DNA from: Chryseobacterium gleum
Lineage (GTDB): Bacteria > Bacteroidota > Bacteroidia > Flavobacteriales_D > Crocinitomicaceae
Assembly: GCA_943326825.2 (NCBI GenBank)
Contig: CALPUT020000087.1
Span: 1-8,905 of the forward strand
Length of the DNA stretch: 8,905 nt
Direction of reading: 5' to 3'
Each line of letters starts with the position of its first letter. The stretch's first letter is position 1. The position numbers were made by a program, and so were the translations under genes. Under the pieces are notes generated by a model. It searched no databases. It was not told the DNA's origin and saw only the letters and a list, made by a program, of their open reading frames with translations. Positions 1 through 6,231 of this stretch are shown here, piece after piece.

Positions 1-545
1 GAGCATTTTTCCATACGTATGGTTTACCAGTGAAGATGTCGAATTGTTCTAACAATTATGGTTCGCATCATTTTCCTGAAAAATTAATTCCTTTAGTAAT
101 CAATAATATCGTCAATAAAAAACCACTTCCAATTTATGGGAAGGGTGATAATATTAGAGATTGGTTATGGGTTGAAGATCATGCAAGAGCGATTGATGTT
201 ATTTTCCATAATGGTAAAATCGGTGAATCTTACAACGTTGGAGGGTTAAATGAGTGGACAAATATTGATTTAGTGAGACACCTTTGTAAAATTCTAGATC
301 AAAAATTAAATAGGGAATCAGGTGAAAATGAGCAGTTAATTACATTTGTAAAAGACAGAGCTGGTCATGATGCTAGATATGCAATTGATGCTTCAAAACT
401 TGAAAAAGAATTGGGATGGAAGCCTTCAATTCAATTTGAAGAAGGTCTAGAAAAAACAGTTGATTGGTACCTTGAAAATACAGAATGGGTTGATAAAGTG
501 ACAAGTGGAGCTTATCAAACATATTATGAAAACATGTACAAATAA
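1..545 (+). CDS. rfbB: dTDP-glucose 4,6-dehydratase, 3' part (5' end outside window)
   Basis: This extended short-chain dehydrogenase/reductase converts dTDP-glucose to dTDP-4-keto-6-deoxyglucose, the entry step to dTDP-rhamnose and related deoxysugars for surface polysaccharides. The reading frame is open from base 3 (AFFHTYGLPVKMSNC...), so the gene began upstream and only about 180 C-terminal residues of a usual ~340-350 are present. Family signatures are seen in order: NCSNNYG, FPEKLIP, YGKGDNIRDW followed by VEDHARA, the YNVGG segment, a DRAGHDARYAID segment matching the family's DRPGHDxRYAID, and LGWKP. The YxxxK catalytic pair and the NAD-binding glycine motif would lie before base 1. 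A GTG at 30 is an internal Val codon, not a start, because family residues continue upstream of it. The phosphatase gene follows 12 bp later on the same strand, suggesting the tail of a polysaccharide operon. The assignment is firm; the exact sugar pathway cannot be told from this fragment. Confidence 0.96.
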   Translation, partial: AFFHTYGLPVKMSNCSNNYGSHHFPEKLIPLVINNIVNKKPLPIYGKGDNIRDWLWVEDHARAIDVIFHNGKIGESYNVGGLNEWTNIDLVRHLCKILDQKLNRESGENEQLITFVKDRAGHDARYAIDASKLEKELGWKPSIQFEEGLEKTVDWYLENTEWVDKVTSGAYQTYYENMYK

Positions 546-557
546 AGTATAGTAACT

Positions 558-1301
558 ATGAATTTTTTTTCAAAATTGTTTTCAACTAAAGGTAATTCTG
601 AACCTGTAGATTTATCTTTATTAAAAACAGATGTTCATAGTCATTTGATACCAGGAATTGATGATGGTTCACAATCATTAGACGATTCCATCGCAATGCT
701 TTATAAATTTAAAGAATTGGGATACAAAAAAGTGATCACTACACCTCACATTATGAGTGATCAATATAGAAATACACCTGAAATAATTTATGCTGGTTTA
801 GAAGTTGTTCGAGCTGAATTAAAACGAATTAACTTAGATATTGAAATAGAGGCAGCAGCGGAATACTTCTTTGATGAGACTTTATTTGAGAAAATAAAGA
901 AAAAAGAACTGATGACTTTCAATGGAAATCATGTTTTGGTTGAATTTTCATTTTTCTCAATGCCACAAGGTGAAGAGAATCTATTTTTTGAGTTGTTGAC
1001 TAATGGTTATCAGCCTGTTCTAGCACATTTTGAGAGGTATGCATTTCTTCATGGTTCAGTTGAAAAAGCAATCGAATGGAGAAATAAAGGGATTTATATC
1101 CAAATGAATTTAAATTCTCTTTCAGGCCATTATGGTCCAGAAGTAAAAAAACAAGCAGAAAAATTAATACAAGCAGGTGCAATTGATTTAGTTGGAACTG
1201 ATTGTCATAGAATTGAACATTTAATTTTGTTAGAAAAACAATTATCAAGTTCAAATTTCAAAAAATTATTTGCACTGAATTTCAAAAACAATCAATTATA
1301 G
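558..1301 (+). CDS. CpsB/YwqE-like PHP-family tyrosine-protein phosphatase
   Basis: This 247-residue protein matches the metal-dependent PHP phosphatases that remove phosphate from the tyrosine tails of bacterial tyrosine kinases controlling capsule or exopolysaccharide export. Likely metal ligands are visible: H27 and H29 in DVHSHLIPGIDDG with D35/D36 following, H64 in TTPHIM, E102 in AAEYFFDE, H157 in LAHFERY, and D215 and H217 in GTDCHR. Length is normal for the family, with no truncation. The first ~22 residues are a variable, weakly basic leader; no signal peptide is convincing, so it is probably cytoplasmic. The ATG at 558 lies 12 bp after the rfbB stop, with no Shine-Dalgarno sequence, as is usual in Bacteroidota. 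Linkage to rfbB supports a polysaccharide role. The partner kinase (Wzc-like) is not in the window, so the substrate is inferred from the family. The stop lies 3 bp from the stop of the convergent gene. Confidence 0.9.
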   Translation: MNFFSKLFSTKGNSEPVDLSLLKTDVHSHLIPGIDDGSQSLDDSIAMLYKFKELGYKKVITTPHIMSDQYRNTPEIIYAGLEVVRAELKRINLDIEIEAAAEYFFDETLFEKIKKKELMTFNGNHVLVEFSFFSMPQGEENLFFELLTNGYQPVLAHFERYAFLHGSVEKAIEWRNKGIYIQMNLNSLSGHYGPEVKKQAEKLIQAGAIDLVGTDCHRIEHLILLEKQLSSSNFKKLFALNFKNNQL

Positions 1302-1304
1302 TAC

Positions 1305-2207
1305 TTAGAAATAAATTCCTTTTGCCGTCATCTTTCCATTTGATAAAATAAGTGTAGGAAAAGGAATTTTGATGTAATTGAATTGTTTCACTAGTGCTTT
1401 TAACCAAGGTTTTTTAATTGGGATTTTACTAAAATCAACATCCAAAGACATCAAAAATTCTCTTTTAGCATGGTAATTTATTAATGTTTTAGCATCAGTG
1501 TAATAATTATCATTACCTACAATTTTTTGATCAATACTATAACCTAAAGAAAGACAAACCCACTTTGGTATTTTAGTGCTTTGAAAAAAGCGAGACGGAT
1601 TAAAATTGATCCAATAAGTTTGGCCATTATAATCTTTCAATAATCGTTCAGAAAAATTAGTACCAAGTACATCTGGTCTTAATTGAGCATAATTTGTTCT
1701 GTGAGATGAGAATTTTAAGATAAAAACTTGATCTTTTAATAATATTTCTTGTGATAAAAATGAAGCGGCACCAATTGTATTAGCTCCTATATCTAAAAGA
1801 GAAAATCCCCATCCTGAACTAAATCCATCTAATATTTCTAAGGTGCTTTGAAAACCAAAACCAATACTTGTTCCGATAACTGCTGCTTTGTTACTTTTGT
1901 AGCCACTCCATTTGTAAAAATCAGATAATTGATTTGCTAATTTGTTAGTTGTGTATAAGTGTCCAACTTTATCCATTTGAAGCCATTCATTTCCATCATT
2001 AAAAAAATGAAATTTAGAAGTAGAATATTCTTTGTACCAAATTGAATAAAGAGCAGAGGTTCCGCCAATCCAAGACGCAGCAATTAATGATGTTGAAGCG
2101 GTACATCTTTTAGGAGATATAGAATCAGGAATAGAGAAGAATGCTTTTTGACTGATGCTAAAAAGTGAAATGAAACAAAACCATAATAAAAGCACCTTAT
2201 TTTTCAT
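1305..2207 (-). CDS. DUF2279 (YfiM-like) envelope protein of unknown function
   Basis: This 300-residue protein resembles the DUF2279 family common in Bacteroidota, whose function is not established. The N-terminus (MKNKVLLLWFCFISLFSIS, then Q20) is a signal peptide, so it is exported to the periplasm or outer membrane. No lipobox is evident: C11 sits inside the hydrophobic stretch. The family core is seen at about residues 57-83 (WYKEY, FHFFNDGNEWLQMDKVGH) and at 124-146 (EILDGFSSGWGFSLLDIGANTIG in two parts: a conserved acidic/aromatic patch, then a Gly-rich small-residue helix). Residues 105-155 are fairly hydrophobic and could be membrane-associated. The C-terminal ~130 residues contain repeated aromatic stretches that could be beta-strands. 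The ATG at 2207 reads on the minus strand; the gene is divergent from the LOG gene and convergent with the phosphatase. Proximity to polysaccharide genes may be coincidental because the strand differs. Family assignment is fairly sure; function is unknown. Confidence 0.82.
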   Translation of the reverse strand: MKNKVLLLWFCFISLFSISQKAFFSIPDSISPKRCTASTSLIAASWIGGTSALYSIWYKEYSTSKFHFFNDGNEWLQMDKVGHLYTTNKLANQLSDFYKWSGYKSNKAAVIGTSIGFGFQSTLEILDGFSSGWGFSLLDIGANTIGAASFLSQEILLKDQVFILKFSSHRTNYAQLRPDVLGTNFSERLLKDYNGQTYWINFNPSRFFQSTKIPKWVCLSLGYSIDQKIVGNDNYYTDAKTLINYHAKREFLMSLDVDFSKIPIKKPWLKALVKQFNYIKIPFPTLILSNGKMTAKGIYF

Positions 2208-2276
2208 TCTGTCGAAATTAATTCAAAAATTTTAAAGTATATCCGTTTAGTAGAAAAAAAACATATTAATCACTTT

Positions 2277-2292
2277 TAATATTACAATATTA
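2277..2292. repeat. AT-only inverted repeat (7-bp arms, 2-bp spacer)
   Basis: TAATATT and AATATTA are perfect reverse complements separated by AC. It sits about 54 bp before the LOG start and 70 bp before the DUF2279 start. It could be an operator or a chance structure in AT-rich DNA; base composition makes chance quite plausible. Confidence 0.35.
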
Positions 2293-2329
2293 TACTATTT
2301 TTATCGTAAATGATATAACACCTATGTCA

Positions 2330-2343
2330 ATAGAATATTCTAT
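2330..2343. repeat. Perfect 14-bp palindrome abutting the LOG gene start
   Basis: ATAGAATATTCTAT equals its own reverse complement and ends 2 bp before the ATG at 2346. With no loop, it is better suited to binding a dimeric regulator than to forming an RNA hairpin. Its position would let a bound protein block transcription or early elongation of the LOG gene. It is seen directly; the operator role is inferred. Confidence 0.45.
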
Positions 2344-2345
2344 AA

Positions 2346-3047
2346 ATGGATAATATTATAAATATGAATACTTTAAGAAGAGATTGGTCTGAAATTAAGA
2401 CAAACGATAGTTGGGCAATTTTTAAAATAATGTCCGAGTTTGTAGAAGGATACGAGAGAATGGCTAAAATAGGACCTTGTATTTCGGTTTTTGGGTCAGC
2501 TAGAACAAAACCAGACAATAAATATTTCCAATTAGCAATCGAGGTTTCTGATAAACTGGCAAAGTCTGGATATGGAGTAATCACAGGAGGTGGACCAGGA
2601 ATTATGGAGGCAGCAAATAAAGGAGCTCAAGAAGGAGGGGGTAAGTCTGTTGGTTTGAATATTGATCTTCCTTTTGAGCAAAATCACAATCCATATATTG
2701 ATGCTGAGCATAATTTAGAATTTGATTATTTTTTCGTGAGAAAAGTAATTTTTGTTAAATATTCTCAAGGATTTGTAGTTATGCCTGGAGGTTTGGGGAC
2801 TATGGATGAGATGTTTGAAGCATTAACCTTGATTCAAACAAAAAAAATCAACAAACGTCCTATCGTTTTAATTGGAAAAAAATATTGGTCCGGTTTAGTA
2901 GATTGGATTAAAGAAGCTATGTTGGAACAAGAAGAAAATATTTCACCTGCTGATTTAGATTTGTTTGCACTTGTGGATACAGCAGATGAGGCAGTTAAGT
3001 ACATCAATGATTTTTATAAATCACACGAATTGACTCCTAATTTTTAA
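2346..3047 (+). CDS. LOG-family (TIGR00730) nucleotide 5'-monophosphate phosphoribohydrolase
   Basis: This 233-residue cytoplasmic Rossmann-like enzyme belongs to the LOG family formerly mis-annotated as lysine decarboxylase. Members cleave the N-glycosidic bond of nucleoside monophosphates (cytokinin riboside 5'-monophosphates in plants; AMP and other purine monophosphates in some bacteria). Signatures are FGSAR at 49-53, GGGPGIMEAAN at 81-91, the FVRK segment at 130-133 and the diagnostic PGGLGTMDE at 147-155, whose Glu and the upstream Arg belong to the active site. A second in-frame ATG at 2364 (residue 7) precedes the conserved region, which begins near RRDW, and could be the real start; neither has a Shine-Dalgarno sequence. 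The gene is a single unit, bounded upstream by the divergent region and downstream by a strong terminator. The physiological substrate cannot be read from sequence; a cytokinin-specific role should not be assumed. Confidence 0.92.
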   Translation: MDNIINMNTLRRDWSEIKTNDSWAIFKIMSEFVEGYERMAKIGPCISVFGSARTKPDNKYFQLAIEVSDKLAKSGYGVITGGGPGIMEAANKGAQEGGGKSVGLNIDLPFEQNHNPYIDAEHNLEFDYFFVRKVIFVKYSQGFVVMPGGLGTMDEMFEALTLIQTKKINKRPIVLIGKKYWSGLVDWIKEAMLEQEENISPADLDLFALVDTADEAVKYINDFYKSHELTPNF

Positions 3048-3070
3048 AATATAGTTCATAAAATGTCTTG

Positions 3071-3109
3071 AAAATGAGAAAAGTAGTAAAACTTTTCTCA
3101 TTTTTTTTT
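3071..3109 (+). terminator. Rho-independent terminator after the LOG gene
   Basis: A perfect 13-bp inverted repeat (AAAATGAGAAAAG / CTTTTCTCATTTT, arms 3071-3083 and 3092-3104) encloses an 8-nt loop. A run of nine T at 3101-3109 overlaps the distal arm. It starts 23 bp after the LOG stop and separates that gene from the PASTA unit. Confidence 0.9.
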
Positions 3110-3138
3110 AATAATGTTAAAACTTCATTCATTATCCT

Positions 3139-3146
3139 TAAATTTG
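3139..3146 (+). promoter_or_regulatory. Candidate Bacteroidota -7 promoter element for the PASTA-rluD unit
   Basis: TAAATTTG fits the TAnnTTTG consensus exactly and lies just downstream of the terminator, before the PASTA gene. I see no good -33 TTG/TTTG box at the usual spacing; GTTAA near 3116-3120 is the closest. If used, transcription would begin around 3151-3154, leaving a short leader before the ATG at 3169. Confidence 0.45.
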
Positions 3147-3168
3147 GTCTTTGAATTCAGATATTAAA

Positions 3169-3975
3169 ATGGGATTAATTAGAAAAATTCGTGCATTTGT
3201 TTGGAGTAAACACTTCATTAAACACTTTGGTTTAATAATGTTAACATACCTTGTAGTAGTTAGCTTTGTTGTTTTTTATCTTGATAGCTATACAAATCAT
3301 GGGCAAAAAATTGAAGTGCCAAATTTGATTGGAAAAAACGTGAGTACGATAAAATCAATAATTGAAGATAGAGATTTAGAATATGAAATTTTGGATTCAA
3401 TTTATGACCCTAAAAAACCTGAAGGAACAATCTTAGATCAAGATCCTCTTCCAACTTCTAAATCTTTAGTTTATGTAAAAGAAGGAAGGATTGTTCGTGT
3501 TCGTGTATCTAAAAAAACTCGTTTAGTTGAAATGCCAAGTTTGATTGATAAATCTATTCGTTTTGCGGAAAGTGTTTTGGAAAATAGAGGTTTAGAATGT
3601 TCAATTGAATACAAGCCATCTTCAGAAGCAGATGGTGCTGTATTGGAACAAAAATATAAAGGAAAGAAAATTAAAGAAGGCCAACGTATTCCGATTGGCT
3701 CTAAAATTGTCTTAATTGTTGGAAGAAATGAAGGAGGTGAGCCTATTCAAATCCCGAATCTTTATGGGTTGACAATTTCTGAAGCAAAAATGCGTTTATC
3801 AGAAATACCTTCGTTAGTGTTTAATTTGAATTGTCCTGATTGTATGAATTCTGAAGATTCATCAAATGCAAGAATCGAATCTCAATCTCCAGAATTTATA
3901 GATGGCGTATTATCGCCTTCAGGAACAACGGTAACAATAAATGCTTCGAAGAATTTTGCTGGAGATGGTCAATAA
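3169..3975 (+). CDS. Membrane-anchored protein with three PASTA domains, no kinase
   Basis: The 268-residue protein has a short basic cytoplasmic N-terminus (about residues 1-19), one transmembrane helix (about 20-39, LIMLTYLVVVSFVVFYL) and three PASTA repeats outside the cytoplasm at about 47-115, 119-186 and 193-260. Each repeat opens with a version of the family start: VPNLIGKNV, MPSLIDKSI and IPNLYGLTI. PASTA domains bind peptidoglycan or muropeptides in Ser/Thr kinases and PBPs of Gram-positives, but here no kinase or transpeptidase domain is fused, as is usual in Bacteroidota. Repeat three carries a CPDC motif at 222-225. I chose the ATG at 3169 over the in-frame TTG at 3151 because the TTG would sit at the likely transcription start and because the basic leader plus helix begins at the ATG. 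The next gene follows after 27 bp, so the two are probably cotranscribed. A role in sensing or binding cell wall is inferred. Confidence 0.9.
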   Translation: MGLIRKIRAFVWSKHFIKHFGLIMLTYLVVVSFVVFYLDSYTNHGQKIEVPNLIGKNVSTIKSIIEDRDLEYEILDSIYDPKKPEGTILDQDPLPTSKSLVYVKEGRIVRVRVSKKTRLVEMPSLIDKSIRFAESVLENRGLECSIEYKPSSEADGAVLEQKYKGKKIKEGQRIPIGSKIVLIVGRNEGGEPIQIPNLYGLTISEAKMRLSEIPSLVFNLNCPDCMNSEDSSNARIESQSPEFIDGVLSPSGTTVTINASKNFAGDGQ

Positions 3976-4002
3976 TCCAAACTGAAATTTAAGACGCTTA
4001 TT

Positions 4003-6231
4003 ATGAGGTTATTCTTTTTTACGTTTTTTGTTATACTTATTAATGGAGTAATTGTTTTTTCACAAGTAGAATCAATAGGTCCATTAACTGAGAATCAATT
4101 TTTAAAGTCAAAAGAAGTATTTCAACAAAAATCTTTGATTTCAACTTTTGACAGTTCGTTTTTGTATCTACCCGATACGATAGACCTTCCTCTTTTTGAT
4201 GAATTTAGCACGAATAAGTTTCAGACATATACCCAGGATTTTTCTGATCCAAATGTTACTTTTGTTAAAGAATATAAAGTCTTAGATGCATTTTCATTAT
4301 TACCAATAAATAATTTAGCAAGGTATACAATTCTTCCAACTTTTAGGAGAACTTATAATGTTGCGGCGAATACACACGCTGATGTTGCGCTCCCTAGTAT
4401 AACATTAAAAGTAGGGAATCAATCTAATTATCCTACAGTTTATACTACCACAACAGCTTTTCCACCATACTATATTTATGATACACTGGATTTCCCAAAT
4501 CCTTCAGATACAGTTTGGATAACTGATCCTGATATTTATCAAGATTCTTCAACACAGTTTTTTTTACCTATAAATAACCCAAATTTAATTTGGTTAGATA
4601 ATAATGTTTATCAAAATTATACTTATGCAGTTCAACCCTGGACATTAGGTGTTGTAACATTTGATGGATTAAAAAATGATGGGAATGCTTACACTTTAGG
4701 TGCTGTCAACCCTAGTTTTGCCGATTTTTTGACATCAAAACCAATTGACCTATCAAGCTATACTGCATCTGATTCAATTTATCTTAGTTTTTTGTATCAA
4801 GGAGAAGGATTTGGCGATATCCCAGAAACAAGTGATTCATTGGTTTTAGAGTTTTATGCAGATGATTTGAATCAATGGTTTTGGGCTTGGGGAACTTCAG
4901 GTATTGGAACATCAACATTTAAGGTTGGTAACGTTAGTGTGCTTGATGCAAAATTTTTTAAAAAAGGTTTTCAATTTAGGTTTAAAAATTATGGGAGTTT
5001 GGCAGGGAATTTTGATAATTTTCATTTAGACTATGTGCATTTGCGTTCTGTTTCAAATGGTTTTAGTGATACCTTATTTGAAGATTTTGCATTTGTATAT
5101 CCAATAAAATCACTACTAAAAAATTACACTTCTGTACCTTGGGATCATTATAAAAATAATTCTTCTGGAAAAATGTCTGATAATGTTAAACTTTCAATAA
5201 GAAATGGAAGTAATACAGCTGAAAATAATTCGACACCAGGTAAAGTTGAAGTGTTTTATAATGGTGTTTTAGAATCTACATTTAACGTTACTGGTTCAAG
5301 TTTGTCAAATAACGATTTAAATTATTCTCCTCGAACATTTTATGATTCTTACCATGATTTTTCTTCAGGTTATCATTTTGATGAAACAAAAACTGGAGAC
5401 GATCAACATTTTAAAGTGAAAGGCTCAATTCAAGCAATATTTCCAAATTTAGGAACGAATGATACAACGGTAACAGATCAGTTTTTCAGTAATTACTACA
5501 GTTATGATGACGGTTCTGCTGAAGCGGCTTATGGCCCAACAGGTGCACAAGCTAGACTGGCAGTTCGATTTGATTCATATGAACCTGATTCGTTAATAGG
5601 AATTATGACAAACTTTGTTAAATCTGCTACAGATGTATCCAATCAACTTTTCTTATTAACTGTTTGGGCAGATGGAAATGGTAAACCAGGATCTGTTATT
5701 TATCAGGATACTATTTTTTCTCCAAGAACACCTATATACAAATATGGCTTAAATAATTTTCATAGTTATTATTTTTTAGATACATTGAAAGTGCCTGTTG
5801 GAACAACTTTCTATGTTGGGTGGAGACAATTTGATGCAATACGTTTAGATATTGGATTTGACCGAAATGTAGATTCTAAATCGAAAACGTATTACAGTAC
5901 AACAAATGAATTAACTTGGAATCAATCTCAAATATCAGGAACAGCAATGATTCGTCCAATTTTTTCAACTGCATTAGATGCTCAATTAGGAGTTGAAAAA
6001 ATATCTAAAGGAATAAACGAATTGATAATTTATCCAAATCCTTCGACAGGTCATTTTACTGTTAAACATTTAGATGAAAATTATTTAGGGGTAGAAATTT
6101 ATTCATTACAAGGACAATTAATTAATGACACAAATTCTGATAAAATCGATATATCCGAGAAACCTTCAGGCGTTTATTTTGTCAAACAAAAAGGGAATTT
6201 CCCAAAAGTATATAAAATCATCAAAGAATAA
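4003..6231 (+). CDS. Exported surface protein with T9SS type A C-terminal sorting domain, function unknown
   Basis: The 742-residue protein starts with a signal peptide (MRLFFFTFFVILINGVIVFS, cleavage likely before Q21). It ends in a type A T9SS sorting domain at about 672-742, with the IIYPNPSTGHFTV start, the VEIYSLQGQLI strand and the SGVYFVK segment. It should cross the outer membrane through T9SS and be cleaved, then attached to the surface or released. After LPLFDEFS (63-70), residues 212-347 resemble a jelly-roll/MAM-like module common in Bacteroidota T9SS cargo: VVTFDGLKNDG, LTSKPIDLS, YLSFLYQGEGFGD, then FRFKNYGSLAGNFDNFHLDYV. A second recognisable stretch, YSYDDGSAEAAYG, is at 499-511. 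There are no catalytic motifs and no cysteine in the whole protein. It lies 27 bp after the PASTA gene, and its stop shares a base with the rluD start. Adhesion or a structural role is a guess; the family's function is not known to me. Confidence 0.88.
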   Translation: MRLFFFTFFVILINGVIVFSQVESIGPLTENQFLKSKEVFQQKSLISTFDSSFLYLPDTIDLPLFDEFSTNKFQTYTQDFSDPNVTFVKEYKVLDAFSLLPINNLARYTILPTFRRTYNVAANTHADVALPSITLKVGNQSNYPTVYTTTTAFPPYYIYDTLDFPNPSDTVWITDPDIYQDSSTQFFLPINNPNLIWLDNNVYQNYTYAVQPWTLGVVTFDGLKNDGNAYTLGAVNPSFADFLTSKPIDLSSYTASDSIYLSFLYQGEGFGDIPETSDSLVLEFYADDLNQWFWAWGTSGIGTSTFKVGNVSVLDAKFFKKGFQFRFKNYGSLAGNFDNFHLDYVHLRSVSNGFSDTLFEDFAFVYPIKSLLKNYTSVPWDHYKNNSSGKMSDNVKLSIRNGSNTAENNSTPGKVEVFYNGVLESTFNVTGSSLSNNDLNYSPRTFYDSYHDFSSGYHFDETKTGDDQHFKVKGSIQAIFPNLGTNDTTVTDQFFSNYYSYDDGSAEAAYGPTGAQARLAVRFDSYEPDSLIGIMTNFVKSATDVSNQLFLLTVWADGNGKPGSVIYQDTIFSPRTPIYKYGLNNFHSYYFLDTLKVPVGTTFYVGWRQFDAIRLDIGFDRNVDSKSKTYYSTTNELTWNQSQISGTAMIRPIFSTALDAQLGVEKISKGINELIIYPNPSTGHFTVKHLDENYLGVEIYSLQGQLINDTNSDKIDISEKPSGVYFVKQKGNFPKVYKIIKE

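Larger units (their letters stand above)
2208..2345. promoter_or_regulatory. Divergent intergenic region serving the DUF2279 and LOG genes
   Basis: These 138 bp separate two start codons pointing away from each other, so both promoters should lie here. I find no exact match to the Bacteroidota -7 element TAnnTTTG on either strand, so no start site can be placed. The region is extremely AT-rich and contains two inverted repeats, listed separately (2277-2292 and 2330-2343). Confidence 0.5.

Noticed and set aside
30..32. GTG as a start codon for the rfbB fragment
   Set aside because: The frame continues upstream to base 3 with conserved family residues (HTYGLP), so the GTG is an internal valine.
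1000..1254. Minus-strand open frame of 84 codons
   Set aside because: It lies wholly inside the phosphatase gene, whose PHP motifs fix the plus strand. Its leucine/isoleucine-rich product has no recognisable pattern.
2327..2584. Minus-strand open frame of 85 codons
   Set aside because: It overlaps the start of the LOG gene and its divergent region, and encodes nothing recognisable. The LOG motifs prove the plus strand is coding.
3151..3153. TTG as the start of the PASTA protein
   Set aside because: It sits at the predicted transcription start and adds six residues without family character; the ATG at 3169 fits better.
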